Positions 1 through 7,403 are shown, numbered from the stretch's first letter. The stretch: DNA of 22,903 nucleotides from Candidatus Pacearchaeota archaeon (GCA_016784085.1 JADHVH010000007.1:1-22903), one strand, 5' to 3'. The notes: a model not told the origin generated them from the sequence alone. Program-made: numbers and translations.

Positions 1-1
1 A

Positions 2-3000
2 CAATATAATCAAGATGTGGTAAGAATATCTGGAGTAGATATTCCAATTAAAAAAGGTAAACCTGCTGTAGACCTTCCTGAAATAAAATGTCAAGATTTT
101 ATGTCGGCGAAAGATTGCCAAATAATGTTTAATGTTTGTGATCCAGTTACTTGCCCTTCAAGTAGATGTGATTTTGGGGGTAGATATCCTGTTGAAAATG
201 TTATTCAATCTGGAATTATTGGAAGTGTAGCATTATGTCTCCCTAATTGGAATGAGGGCATCTATGTCCCTGTTTGTTTATCTGGGGTCAATGCCGGTTT
301 AGAATCTTTAATTCAAGTAGGAGAAGGGTATTCTCAATGTTTGCAAACTAGTTTAGATAAGGGTGAAACTGTTGGAATTTGTGATGAGGTCCATAGTGTT
401 TATGCCTGTGAATTTTTATGGAGTCAGGCAACACCTTTATTAGAAGTAGCAGCTACAAAACTTTCTGAAAAAACCCATTATGGTGGAGGAGAATATTTTA
501 GCTTTTTAGAAATGTTTGATACTGCTCAACAATCTGCAAACTTTTTTACTCAGTATTATGCTGAAGATTCTTATAAGGCCTTTAAGGCAAGATCTACAAG
601 TGATATTGGAACTTCATTTTGTAAAGCTTTCAAATATTTATCCTTCCCAGAAGGAATGAATTTAATAGATTCAATAACTCAGCCAGATTCCCCCAACCAA
701 TTTTCAGGGCATTTTGATGAAATTCCATTAAATACTATTACAAATCCTCCTACCTCTCATTATAAGGTATTTTACCATATTTATGCAGGAGGAGATAGTG
801 CAGCTTATTATAGGGTTTATTTGAAAGAAGGAACAGAAAGTTCTTTCTATAATGATCCTATTGGAATTGAACTTGTGGATTCAGGATATATTCCTCTTGG
901 AGAATCAGTTATTGAAACAAAAGATTTTATTGCTCCTGCTGGATTCCAAACAATGTGTGTTAATGTGAATGGAATTGAAAAATGTGGATTTAAACAAATT
1001 TCAACTTCTTTTAGTGTAGAATATATGGAAGATATTTATCTTTCTCAACAAGGTAAAGAAAAAAATATTAAGACTGAAAAAGAATGTATTTCTGGAAGTG
1101 TTAATGCTCTTAGTTTATTAAACCCAAATATTCAATCTGGAGTAAATGATTTGATTAGCCCGGAAATTTACAACCAAGGATTAATAAGAGTTTGTTCTAC
1201 AGATGATCCTGGAAAGGGCACAGATACTCTTGCAGGTGAAAATGCAAGATGGCAAGAAGTAGGATATTGTGATGATCCTAAATTAAAATGTTGGATAGAT
1301 AAACAAAGTGTAAAAGATGTAATTTATGCAACTAATTTAGAGAATAAAACCTTAGAAGAACTTAATGAAGATCAACAAAAAATACTTGAAAGTGAAGGGA
1401 CCATAACTAAAGCATTTGGAGATGAAATTAAAAAAATTGAAGATGAAGAAAGTCCATCAATAAAAATAAATCTTTTAAATAATTTATTTGATAAAGTTCA
1501 TTTTAATAATCAAAAAGCATATCTTTATTTAAAAAGAGGAGAAGTATATACTGTTTTAGCTCTTAAAGAATATTTAACTTCTCCAGAATCTGAAAAAGAA
1601 AATGTAGATTTTGAAATAAAACCTTTCTCTGAAACAGAAGAACAAGAAATTTTTGAATCTTATTTAACTAGAAATAATTTAAAATTAAATGATAAAGGAG
1701 AAATAGTTAATGAAGATGGTGAATTAGTTGAAATTGAACAAGAAATTTTAAATTTAAAAGATGAACATCAATCTCAAATTAATGAAGAAATTCCTATAGA
1801 AGAAACATCTTCAGAAGAAATCTTTGTTGAAGAAACTCTTCCAGGAGAAACATTTGTTGAGACTGAAAAAATATATTCTCCAGAAGAAGCTACTGAAAGA
1901 CAACTAAAATTAATTGAATTAAGTAAAAAAGATTTTAAAGAATATTGTGATACTGCTGCAGAAGTTGCAGGAGATTTTTATTGTGCAAGATATGTTACTC
2001 AAGCCTTTGATTATTGGTTTGGATATGGGCGAAGTTATTTTCTGGGTGTTAGAGGTGATGCTTGGAGTTTTAATGAATCTATGTTGAATTCTGGAGGAAA
2101 AATTATAATTCCTAATGAAGATTATTCTAATCTTAGGGAAGGAGATTTAATAGGGTTTAAACGTAAATGGGATAATAGTAAATATAAGGAACAAGCATAT
2201 ACTCATGTAGGCTTTTATTTGGGTAAGTTTGATGATAAGAATGCAGTTGCACATAAATTAGGAAATACCCCTAAAATAAGCACTATCGAAAGTATTTTAC
2301 AAATGGAGGGAGGTGTGCGTACTATTAGTTGGCTTAATACTATTCTTCCTGGAAGTTATTTTGATATTAAAGAAAAATGGAACATTGCAGTAGTTATTAG
2401 GCCAGATCAAAATAAATTATATATTCCTTTAGAAACATATATTGAACAAAAAGAATTAGAAGAAGAAGAATATATTGTTCAATCAGATGATACTTTGTTT
2501 AAAGTAGCATCAAAATATTATCCAGATAATCTTTCAGAAATAAATATTTTAATGTGGTTAATACGGGAAGGAAATAATATAATCTCAAATGAATTAGTTG
2601 TAGGAGAAGCAATTAAAATATATATCCCAAAAAAAGAAGTAATTGTTGAAGGAGAAATTGAAGGAGAAATTTCAAAAGAGCCAATAGTTGTTCAACCCAT
2701 AGTAGATTCTTCTGATGGCTATGGGGCTGTAGTAAGAGTTTTAAGAGGTTTTAGAAGAAGTACTGAAGAATCAAATGCTTGGGCTAAAGCAATTACAGAA
2801 TCTTTAGAATCAAATAATCTTGAAACAAATGTAATGAACTCCCTAGTTGTATTAACTTTCATGGAAAGAGAATCTAGTATTAAGGCTATTCCTGCCACAA
2901 GACTTGTAGAAGAATGTGATTCTGCAGCTTTTTTTGATGATCCTAAAGTTTCCTTAGGATGTACTACTTTTAAAAGCGAAATAGAAAAAGCTTCTGTAGA

Positions 3001-3829
3001 TGATGGTGTTGTTGATGAAAAAGAATATGTAAATATGAAGAAATTCCTTGTTTCATTAAATAGTCTTAGGCCATTATATTCTGCAGGATCTATGCAAGTT
3101 GCAGTTCCCACTGCATTACAATTAGTAAGATCTGGAGAAAATATAGATGAAGATAATATTTATGATGTTTTATTGACTGTAGAAGGAGGTGCAGAATTTG
3201 GAGTTAGATATGTTAAATCACTTATTGATTTATATGTTCCTAAGAATGGGGATTTAAAAGATAATCTGGCCTTTATATTTTCAGATTATAATTCTGGATT
3301 GGGGTCTTCTAGAAATGCCGCTTTTCAAGATCAAATAAATACTCTTAATACAAATTTAGGAAATCCTGAACTTGAACTATCTTTAGATGGGAAATTAGGG
3401 CCTGCGTCTATTAAGGCAATTGAAAATATTGTTGGGAAAGATGTTCATGAAACTTTAAAATTAAATAATAATGAATTGATTATTGGTTCTACATCTCCTG
3501 TTTTAGAAGATAGAACTTTTTATATTGAAATCAAACAAAAATATTATAGTTTAACTGGAAAAACTCCTGATTATGCTATAGTACCTGAACTAGAATATTC
3601 TGCTGCAGGAATTACTTCTAAATTATCTGTAAGAAAATATACCTCTGGATCATTTTGTTTTATGGTGGGTCAATGTGTGAAGGCAGAATCTTGCCCTACA
3701 GATTTATTGACAGAAGTTATTGAGAATATTTTAGAAGAATATGAAAAAGCATGGGGTAAGGAATGTTCTAATTTGAAAAGTTATATTTCCTCAAATCCTG
3801 AACAGTATAATTCTCTTGGATTTTCATAA
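2..3829 (+). CDS. Large multidomain protein, 5'-truncated: Cys-rich region + NlpC/P60- or CHAP-like peptidase + LysM-like + DUF1615-like lysozyme-fold domain
   Basis: The frame is open from base 2, so the true start and any signal peptide or membrane anchor lie upstream. Numbering from the Val codon at 17: residues 1-420 are an unrecognised Cys-rich region (ten Cys in the first 131 residues), then a Lys/Glu-rich part and an acidic linker near 590-622. About 640-790 looks like an NlpC/P60 or CHAP cysteine peptidase: Cys656 in FYCARYV, His730 in THVGFYLG, and His746 in AHKLG. About 818-873 fits LysM (YIVQSDDTLFKVA, ending IKIYIP). About 904-1215 resembles DUF1615: Glu952 in ERESS, GSMQV at 1024, SRNAAFQ at 1098, then LDGKLG and ITSKLSV. 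Such domains bind or cut peptidoglycan in bacteria. An exported hydrolase acting on other cells, or a surface or phage-related structural protein, are both possible. Domain calls are from remembered motifs; the LysM and DUF1615-like calls are the strongest. Confidence 0.7.
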   Translation, partial: QYNQDVVRISGVDIPIKKGKPAVDLPEIKCQDFMSAKDCQIMFNVCDPVTCPSSRCDFGGRYPVENVIQSGIIGSVALCLPNWNEGIYVPVCLSGVNAGLESLIQVGEGYSQCLQTSLDKGETVGICDEVHSVYACEFLWSQATPLLEVAATKLSEKTHYGGGEYFSFLEMFDTAQQSANFFTQYYAEDSYKAFKARSTSDIGTSFCKAFKYLSFPEGMNLIDSITQPDSPNQFSGHFDEIPLNTITNPPTSHYKVFYHIYAGGDSAAYYRVYLKEGTESSFYNDPIGIELVDSGYIPLGESVIETKDFIAPAGFQTMCVNVNGIEKCGFKQISTSFSVEYMEDIYLSQQGKEKNIKTEKECISGSVNALSLLNPNIQSGVNDLISPEIYNQGLIRVCSTDDPGKGTDTLAGENARWQEVGYCDDPKLKCWIDKQSVKDVIYATNLENKTLEELNEDQQKILESEGTITKAFGDEIKKIEDEESPSIKINLLNNLFDKVHFNNQKAYLYLKRGEVYTVLALKEYLTSPESEKENVDFEIKPFSETEEQEIFESYLTRNNLKLNDKGEIVNEDGELVEIEQEILNLKDEHQSQINEEIPIEETSSEEIFVEETLPGETFVETEKIYSPEEATERQLKLIELSKKDFKEYCDTAAEVAGDFYCARYVTQAFDYWFGYGRSYFLGVRGDAWSFNESMLNSGGKIIIPNEDYSNLREGDLIGFKRKWDNSKYKEQAYTHVGFYLGKFDDKNAVAHKLGNTPKISTIESILQMEGGVRTISWLNTILPGSYFDIKEKWNIAVVIRPDQNKLYIPLETYIEQKELEEEEYIVQSDDTLFKVASKYYPDNLSEINILMWLIREGNNIISNELVVGEAIKIYIPKKEVIVEGEIEGEISKEPIVVQPIVDSSDGYGAVVRVLRGFRRSTEESNAWAKAITESLESNNLETNVMNSLVVLTFMERESSIKAIPATRLVEECDSAAFFDDPKVSLGCTTFKSEIEKASVDDGVVDEKEYVNMKKFLVSLNSLRPLYSAGSMQVAVPTALQLVRSGENIDEDNIYDVLLTVEGGAEFGVRYVKSLIDLYVPKNGDLKDNLAFIFSDYNSGLGSSRNAAFQDQINTLNTNLGNPELELSLDGKLGPASIKAIENIVGKDVHETLKLNNNELIIGSTSPVLEDRTFYIEIKQKYYSLTGKTPDYAIVPELEYSAAGITSKLSVRKYTSGSFCFMVGQCVKAESCPTDLLTEVIENILEEYEKAWGKECSNLKSYISSNPEQYNSLGFS

Positions 3830-3854
3830 AGTTAATTAAGGAAAATATGTAACC

Positions 3855-3862
3855 TTTTTATA
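3855..3862 (+). promoter_or_regulatory. TATA box of tRNA-Leu
   Basis: The AT-rich element cttttta-ta lies about 27 bp upstream of the first base of tRNA-Leu, the expected distance for an archaeal TBP/TFB promoter. Confidence 0.5.
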
Positions 3863-3885
3863 GGGTTAATATGTCCTATTTTAAA

Positions 3886-3969
3886 GCGGGAGTGCCGGAG
3901 TGGTCAAACGGGACAGGCTTAGGACCTGTTAGCTTAGTGCTTACGAGGGTTCGAATCCTTTCTCCCGCA
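3886..3969 (+). tRNA. tRNA-Leu (anticodon TAG)
   Basis: The 84-nt gene folds with a 7-bp acceptor stem (gcgggag/ctcccgc), an A discriminator base, a D arm, an anticodon stem acagg/cctgt around the loop cttagga (anticodon TAG), a long variable arm as in class II tRNAs, and a T arm containing ggttcgaatcc. No CCA is encoded and no intron interrupts the anticodon loop. It is followed at once by the 3' end of the convergent SET-domain gene. Confidence 0.95.
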
Positions 3970-3970
3970 T

Positions 3971-4351
3971 TTATATTATTTTTTTAATTGCAAGAGATTT
4001 TTTGTCTTTAAATTCAGAATAATTTTGTAATAATTCTTCCCCTTTAGAGATATTTTTTTTAGAAATTATTTTTCCTTGAAATAGGGTTATATTAGAATTT
4101 TTTGAATGGTTGCAAAATCTAATATCATCATGATCTAACCTCCATTTATTTAATTTTTTATTAAAGTAGCCATAATGTAAAACTAATTTTTTTTCTTTTT
4201 TATTTAATTCATTAAATTCTTTTTGAGTTAATATTAAATCCAATTTATCATTGTGAACATAAATTATTTTTCCTTTTTTTATATCCTCTTTAGCAAAAAT
4301 ACCTAAACCATGGATTTTACTTTTATCTAGATAGTATTTTATTTTAAACAT
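3971..4351 (-). CDS. Small SET-domain protein (putative lysine methyltransferase)
   Basis: This 126-residue protein is little more than a SET domain, the fold that transfers methyl groups from S-adenosylmethionine to lysine side chains. The N-terminal SET motif is GLGIFAKEDIKKGKII (residues 15-30). The pseudoknot motif is RFCNHSKNSNIT (about 78-89, with Asn81-His82-Ser83), and GEELLQNY (104-111) supplies the usual C-terminal tyrosine, Tyr111. There are no pre-SET or post-SET cysteine clusters. The stop codon sits one base from the end of tRNA-Leu, so the two are convergent with almost no gap. A TATA-like element near 4372-4379 lies about 24 bp before the start codon. The substrate cannot be told from sequence; a chromatin or ribosomal protein is a reasonable guess only. 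Confidence 0.82.
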   Translation of the reverse strand: MFKIKYYLDKSKIHGLGIFAKEDIKKGKIIYVHNDKLDLILTQKEFNELNKKEKKLVLHYGYFNKKLNKWRLDHDDIRFCNHSKNSNITLFQGKIISKKNISKGEELLQNYSEFKDKKSLAIKKII

Positions 4352-4371
4352 TATTTTATTATGTTTATCAA

Positions 4372-4379
4372 TTATAAAA
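4372..4379 (-). promoter_or_regulatory. TATA-like element of the SET gene
   Basis: On the minus strand ttttataat is centred about 24 bp upstream of the SET-domain start codon, which suits a leaderless or near-leaderless transcript. Confidence 0.4.
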
Positions 4380-4418
4380 ATCTTTAGAATTATTTCTTTA
4401 TTTTTGTTTACAAAAATC

Positions 4419-5348
4419 TTACTTCTTTTTCTTTTTTGAGTCTTTTTCTTTTTGCTTTATTTTGTCTTCTAAGTTCAGTTTATCAATAAGTTCCTTATAC
4501 CTATTTCTTATTGTAACTTCTGTTATTCCAGCAATATCTGCAACTTCTCTTTGAGTCTTTTTTTCATCATTGATTAAAGCAGCAACATATAATGCAGCAG
4601 CAGCAATTCCTGCAGGTCCTCTACCAGATGTTAATTCTACTTCTTCTGCCTGTTTTAAAACTTTAAGAGCATCGTTTTGAGTTCTAGGAGATAACTTTAA
4701 CACAGATGAAAATCTTGAAATATAATCTTTTGGAGAACTTTGTTTAACTTTTATTCCTAGCTTTCTAATAATAAATCTATATGTTCTCCCTATTTCTTTT
4801 CTTTCAACATCTGAAGCAGTTGCCATTTCATCTAAAGTTCTAGGAATATTATATGACCTACAGGCTGCATATAGGCAGGCAGCAATAACTGATTCCATAG
4901 ATCTACCTCTTACTAATCCTCTTTGTAGAACATAGTTATAGATTCTAGAAGCTTCATCTCTAACAACGTTTGGCAAATGTAAATAAGCTGCAATAACTCT
5001 TAATTCAGCCATTGCAAGTCTAAGATTTCTTTCAATACTTGTTGAAACTCTTTCTTGCCATTTTTTTAATCTTAAAAATTTTCTTGTTTGGCCTGGTTCT
5101 AGTTTATAGATATCTGAAATTTCTCCAACATTTGTGGTTAAACCTTTATCGAATTTTTGCATACTAATTGGAGCTCCACCACGCCCTTTCTTTTCTCCTT
5201 TGTTGAATTTTCCTTGTAAATCAATACCACTATCCACCATTTTTTCTTCTAGAACAAGACCACAGTCTTTACAAACTACTTCTCCTAAATGAGCATCGTA
5301 GGATAAATTAATACTTCCACAATCTGTACATTTTTTGATAAAAGCCAT
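4419..5348 (-). CDS. tfb: Transcription initiation factor TFB (TFIIB homologue)
   Basis: TFB bridges TBP on the TATA box and RNA polymerase during archaeal transcription initiation. The 309-residue protein has the full family layout. There is an N-terminal zinc ribbon with Cys7, Cys10, Cys26 and Cys29. A B-finger/linker region around 56-75 carries GGAPISMQKFDKGLTT, close to the family's GAP...HDKGL motif but with Phe in place of His. Two cyclin-like repeats cover about 105-195 and 200-295, the second ending in the recognition-helix region REVADIAGITEVTIRNRYKEL. The lysine-rich tail is typical of this lineage's proteins. Length matches archaeal TFBs (about 300 aa). A TATA box sits 25 bp before the start codon, so the gene is probably leaderless. 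It is the clearest archaeal marker in the window. Confidence 0.98.
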   Translation of the reverse strand: MAFIKKCTDCGSINLSYDAHLGEVVCKDCGLVLEEKMVDSGIDLQGKFNKGEKKGRGGAPISMQKFDKGLTTNVGEISDIYKLEPGQTRKFLRLKKWQERVSTSIERNLRLAMAELRVIAAYLHLPNVVRDEASRIYNYVLQRGLVRGRSMESVIAACLYAACRSYNIPRTLDEMATASDVERKEIGRTYRFIIRKLGIKVKQSSPKDYISRFSSVLKLSPRTQNDALKVLKQAEEVELTSGRGPAGIAAAALYVAALINDEKKTQREVADIAGITEVTIRNRYKELIDKLNLEDKIKQKEKDSKKKKK

Positions 5349-5368
5349 TTTATAAAGTTAACGTAACC

Positions 5369-5377
5369 TTTATAAAT
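5369..5377 (-). promoter_or_regulatory. TATA box of tfb
   Basis: Minus-strand tatttataaa is centred about 25 bp before the tfb start codon, placing transcription start at or next to the ATG. A second tttataaa-like element lies further upstream near 5384-5394. Confidence 0.6.
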
Positions 5378-5423
5378 AGAATTCTTTTATAAACTTTTTG
5401 GTTTTTGGAGTATTTTTGAGGAG

Positions 5424-5442
5424 TAAAAATATTTTAAAAATA
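5424..5442 (-). terminator. Possible T-rich terminator after rps8e
   Basis: About 20-40 nt after the S8e stop codon, the minus strand has two T5 runs in an AT-only, partly palindromic stretch. Archaeal polymerase terminates at oligo-T tracts, so this is plausible, but such tracts are common in this AT-rich sequence. Confidence 0.3.
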
Positions 5443-5460
5443 TCTTATAATATTGTTAGT

Positions 5461-5823
5461 TTATTCAACAATAAGAATTCCATTCACACTTCCTTCTTGA
5501 GTTGGCCTATTTGTGATTTTAGCTTTTCCTAACTTGGTTTCAACAATTGTTCCCTTTGTAAGAATATTTTGTCTTGCTAAGAATCTATTTGAAGGAGTTT
5601 CTAAAACATTAGTAATTTCTGTTTTTTGAGTTTTACCTTTGTTTCTAATATTAATTGATTTAGCCTTAAGTAAAACTGTTTTAATTTTTCCACCTCTAAC
5701 TCTTTGAGTTTTTCTTTTTTCTTCTCCGATTTTTACTACTCTTTTTTGGCCTTCTCCTTCATAGGATTTTTTCTTCCTATTTGCAACATATTTTCCACCA
5801 GATATTTTTCTTCCTTTATTCAT
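5461..5823 (-). CDS. rps8e: 30S ribosomal protein S8e
   Basis: This is a component of the small ribosomal subunit found in archaea and eukaryotes and absent from bacteria. The 120-residue product begins MNKGRKISGGKY, the typical S8e N-terminus, is strongly basic in its first half, and ends with the family's most conserved stretch: NVLETPSNRFLARQNILTKG, then a segment like IVETKLGKAKITNRPTQ and the terminal NGILIVE. The frame could be extended to 5925, but the S8e homology starts at the ATG at 5823 and a TATA box lies 25 bp before it, so the longer start is rejected. The gene diverges from the LSm gene, sharing a 107-bp intergenic region. Confidence 0.95.
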   Translation of the reverse strand: MNKGRKISGGKYVANRKKKSYEGEGQKRVVKIGEEKRKTQRVRGGKIKTVLLKAKSINIRNKGKTQKTEITNVLETPSNRFLARQNILTKGTIVETKLGKAKITNRPTQEGSVNGILIVE

Positions 5824-5842
5824 AATAGAAAAGTTGGTTTTT

Positions 5843-5852
5843 AATTTAAATA
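5843..5852 (-). promoter_or_regulatory. TATA box of rps8e
   Basis: Minus-strand tatttaaatt, preceded by a purine-rich BRE-like aaaagg, is centred 25 bp upstream of the S8e ATG. It decides the start at 5823 over the longer open frame. Confidence 0.6.
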
Positions 5853-5900
5853 CCTTTTGTTTTGTGCAGGTTTGTGTTTTGAGAAATATTTTGGCGAAAT

Positions 5901-5909
5901 GTTTATAAA
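5901..5909 (+). promoter_or_regulatory. TATA box of the LSm gene
   Basis: The element gtttataaa, preceded by gcgaaat, is centred 26 bp upstream of the LSm ATG and indicates a leaderless mRNA. With the S8e box it forms a compact divergent promoter pair. Confidence 0.65.
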
Positions 5910-5930
5910 CTTCTCGCAGCACCACAAATT

Positions 5931-6179
5931 ATGGTTAATGGAATTGAGAGACCTTTGGATTTATTGAATAATTCAAAAGGAAAAGAAGTTCTTGTGCACT
6001 TGAAAGGTGATAAGCAAGTTGTAGGAACTTTATTGGCCTTTGATATCCACATAAATTTGGTCTTGGATAACATCAAGGAAATGCAAGATAACGAAGTTAA
6101 GAGAAATCTTGGGTTGACTTTTTTGCGAGGAGATACAATAATTTTTATTTCTCCTGCATCAACAGCTCTAAAAAAATAA
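5931..6179 (+). CDS. Sm-like archaeal protein (LSm/SmAP)
   Basis: Archaeal Sm-like proteins form heptameric rings that bind U-rich RNA and act in RNA processing and stability. The 82-residue protein is the usual size for a single Sm fold. The Sm1 motif is seen around residues 20-50 (KEVLVHLKGDKQVVGTLLAF, then DIHINLVLDN), and Sm2 around 65-76 with LRGDTIIFIS, where Arg-Gly and the flanking hydrophobics are diagnostic. The start is fixed by homology and by a TATA box 26 bp upstream. In many archaea this gene precedes rpl37e, which is not found here; instead a short CpG-dense stretch and the RNase Z gene follow on the same strand. Confidence 0.95.
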   Translation: MVNGIERPLDLLNNSKGKEVLVHLKGDKQVVGTLLAFDIHINLVLDNIKEMQDNEVKRNLGLTFLRGDTIIFISPASTALKK

Positions 6180-6183
6180 TAAG

Positions 6184-6234
6184 CGTTACCGGTTGATTTT
6201 CGTACGGCCCATATTGCTTAAACTTAGCGAAGCG
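6184..6234 (+). other. CpG-dense intergenic stretch, possible small RNA
   Basis: This 51-bp piece between the LSm stop and the RNase Z promoter contains six CG dinucleotides, including accggt and cgtacg, while the 894-bp RNase Z gene next to it has almost none. In this window CG is otherwise concentrated in the tRNA genes. No convincing C/D boxes or long helix could be drawn, so the RNA reading is only a suggestion. The frame of RNase Z is open through it, but nothing there resembles RNase Z. Confidence 0.25.
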
Positions 6235-6243
6235 TTTCATAAC

Positions 6244-6252
6244 TTATATAAA
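6244..6252 (+). promoter_or_regulatory. TATA box of the RNase Z gene
   Basis: The element ttatataaa is centred 26 bp upstream of the ATG at 6274. It supports that start and a leaderless transcript, against the longer open frame beginning near 6193. Confidence 0.6.
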
Positions 6253-6273
6253 CGATTTTTGACTTTTTTTAAT

Positions 6274-7167
6274 ATGATTAAAATAAATTTTTTAGGAACT
6301 TCTGGATCTATTCCTACTGCTAAAAGGAATCACACAGCTGTGCTTTTAACATGTGATGGGGAAAACATTTTATTAGATTGTGGAGAGGGAACTCAAAGAC
6401 AATTTAAAAAAGCAAGATTAAATGCTATGAAAATTAATCATATTTTAATTACTCATTGGCATGGAGATCATACTTTGGGGCTACCTGGTTTAATCCAATC
6501 AATGGCTATTTCAGGATATAATAAAACACTTCATATTTGGGGGCCTAAAGGAATTAAAACACATATGGAAAATCTTAGAAAAGCATTTCCATTTGTTTCA
6601 GATATGGATATTCAGGTCAAAGAAGCTAATAATAAATTCTTTGAAACAGAAGATTTTTATTTAGAATCTGAGAAAATGGTTCATGGAGTACCCTGTAATG
6701 CCTATTCGTTTGTTCAAAAGGAAAAAATAAGAATAGATAAAAAGAAATTAAAAAAAACAAAAATTCCTTCAGGACCTATTTTAAAAAAGTTAAAACAAGG
6801 AAAAAATATTTCCTATGAGGGTAAAAAATATTTGGCTAAAGACTTAATTTTTAAAGAAGATGGAAAAAAAGTTTCTTTTGTGTTTGATACTTCAGACAAT
6901 AAGAAAATAATTCCTTTTGTTAAAAATTCTGATTTACTTATTATTGAGTCTACTCTTGATTCTAGTTTAGAAGAAAATGCTTTCAAAATAAATCATATGA
7001 CTGTCAAACAAGATGCTCAAATTGCTAAAAAAGCCAAAGTTAAGAAACTAGTTTTAACTCATTTAAGTGATAGATATGAAAAAGATCCTTCCTTTATTTT
7101 AAAAGAAGCTAAAAAGATTTTTAAAAATTCTATTTTAGTGAAGGATTTTGATTCTTTAGATATTTAA
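6274..7167 (+). CDS. rnz: Ribonuclease Z (tRNA 3'-end processing endonuclease)
   Basis: RNase Z cuts the 3' trailer from pre-tRNAs that lack an encoded CCA, a job needed here because none of the five tRNA genes encodes CCA. The 297-residue protein is a short-form metallo-beta-lactamase enzyme. It starts MIKINFLGTSGSIPT, has the zinc-binding His61-x-His63-x-Asp65-His66 motif in ITHWHGDH, a CGEGTQ motif at 36-41, a further metal-ligand aspartate in SFVFDTSDN, and the C-terminal THLSDRY, equivalent to the family's HxSxRY. The exosite-like insertion lies around residues 140-205. The gene ends 43 nt before a tRNA cluster. The ATG at 6274 matches both homology and promoter spacing. Confidence 0.95.
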   Translation: MIKINFLGTSGSIPTAKRNHTAVLLTCDGENILLDCGEGTQRQFKKARLNAMKINHILITHWHGDHTLGLPGLIQSMAISGYNKTLHIWGPKGIKTHMENLRKAFPFVSDMDIQVKEANNKFFETEDFYLESEKMVHGVPCNAYSFVQKEKIRIDKKKLKKTKIPSGPILKKLKQGKNISYEGKKYLAKDLIFKEDGKKVSFVFDTSDNKKIIPFVKNSDLLIIESTLDSSLEENAFKINHMTVKQDAQIAKKAKVKKLVLTHLSDRYEKDPSFILKEAKKIFKNSILVKDFDSLDI

Positions 7168-7176
7168 ATAGAAAGA

Positions 7177-7185
7177 TTTTAAATA
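7177..7185 (+). promoter_or_regulatory. TATA box of the tRNA-Arg/tRNA-Cys unit
   Basis: The element ttttaaata is centred about 30 bp upstream of tRNA-Arg(TCT). The 5-nt spacer to tRNA-Cys suggests both tRNAs are made from it. Confidence 0.45.
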
Positions 7186-7210
7186 CAATTATTTCTTGTT
7201 TTATTTATAT

Positions 7211-7285
7211 GCCTCGGTAGCTCAGCCTGGATAGAGCACTTGCCTTCTAAGCAAGGGGTCGCAGGTTCAAATCCTGTCCGGGGCA
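7211..7285 (+). tRNA. tRNA-Arg (anticodon TCT)
   Basis: A 75-nt class I tRNA with acceptor stem gcctcgg/ccggggc (one T-G pair), discriminator A, anticodon stem cttgc/gcaag with loop cttctaa (anticodon TCT, reading AGA), and T arm with ggttcaaatcc. No CCA is encoded. It is followed by a T5 run and, after only five bases, by tRNA-Cys. Confidence 0.95.
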
Positions 7286-7290
7286 TTTTT

Positions 7291-7363
7291 GCGGAGGTGG
7301 CACAGTGGTTACTGCGGTCGGCTGCAACCCGGCTTTTCGTGGGTTCGAATCCCACCCTCCGCT
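7291..7363 (+). tRNA. tRNA-Cys (anticodon GCA)
   Basis: A 73-nt tRNA with acceptor stem gcggagg/cctccgc, the T discriminator base expected of tRNA-Cys, anticodon stem gtcgg/ccggc around loop ctgcaac (anticodon GCA), and T arm with ggttcgaatcc. No CCA is encoded. It starts five bases after tRNA-Arg(TCT). Confidence 0.95.
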
Positions 7364-7365
7364 TT

Positions 7366-7387
7366 ATACAAATACATCGATTTGTAT
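7366..7387 (+). repeat. Perfect 8-bp inverted repeat after tRNA-Cys
   Basis: The arms atacaaat and atttgtat flank a 6-nt loop (acatcg), giving an AT-rich hairpin three bases after tRNA-Cys. It could be a processing or termination signal, or simply a palindromic binding site; archaeal termination does not need a hairpin. Confidence 0.5.
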
Positions 7388-7403
7388 TGGTTTAACATTT
7401 TAA

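Noticed and set aside
2719..3111. Open frame of 130 codons on the minus strand within the large first gene.
   Set aside because: It lies opposite the DUF1615-like domain, whose motifs are clear on the plus strand; its product has no recognisable features and is explained as an antisense shadow.
5824..5925. N-terminal extension of S8e by 34 residues.
   Set aside because: The extension covers the S8e TATA box and its added residues do not resemble S8e, so the start at 5823 is used.
6193..6273. N-terminal extension of RNase Z beginning near 6193.
   Set aside because: RNase Z homology begins at 6274 and a TATA box lies 26 bp upstream of it, inside the would-be coding extension.
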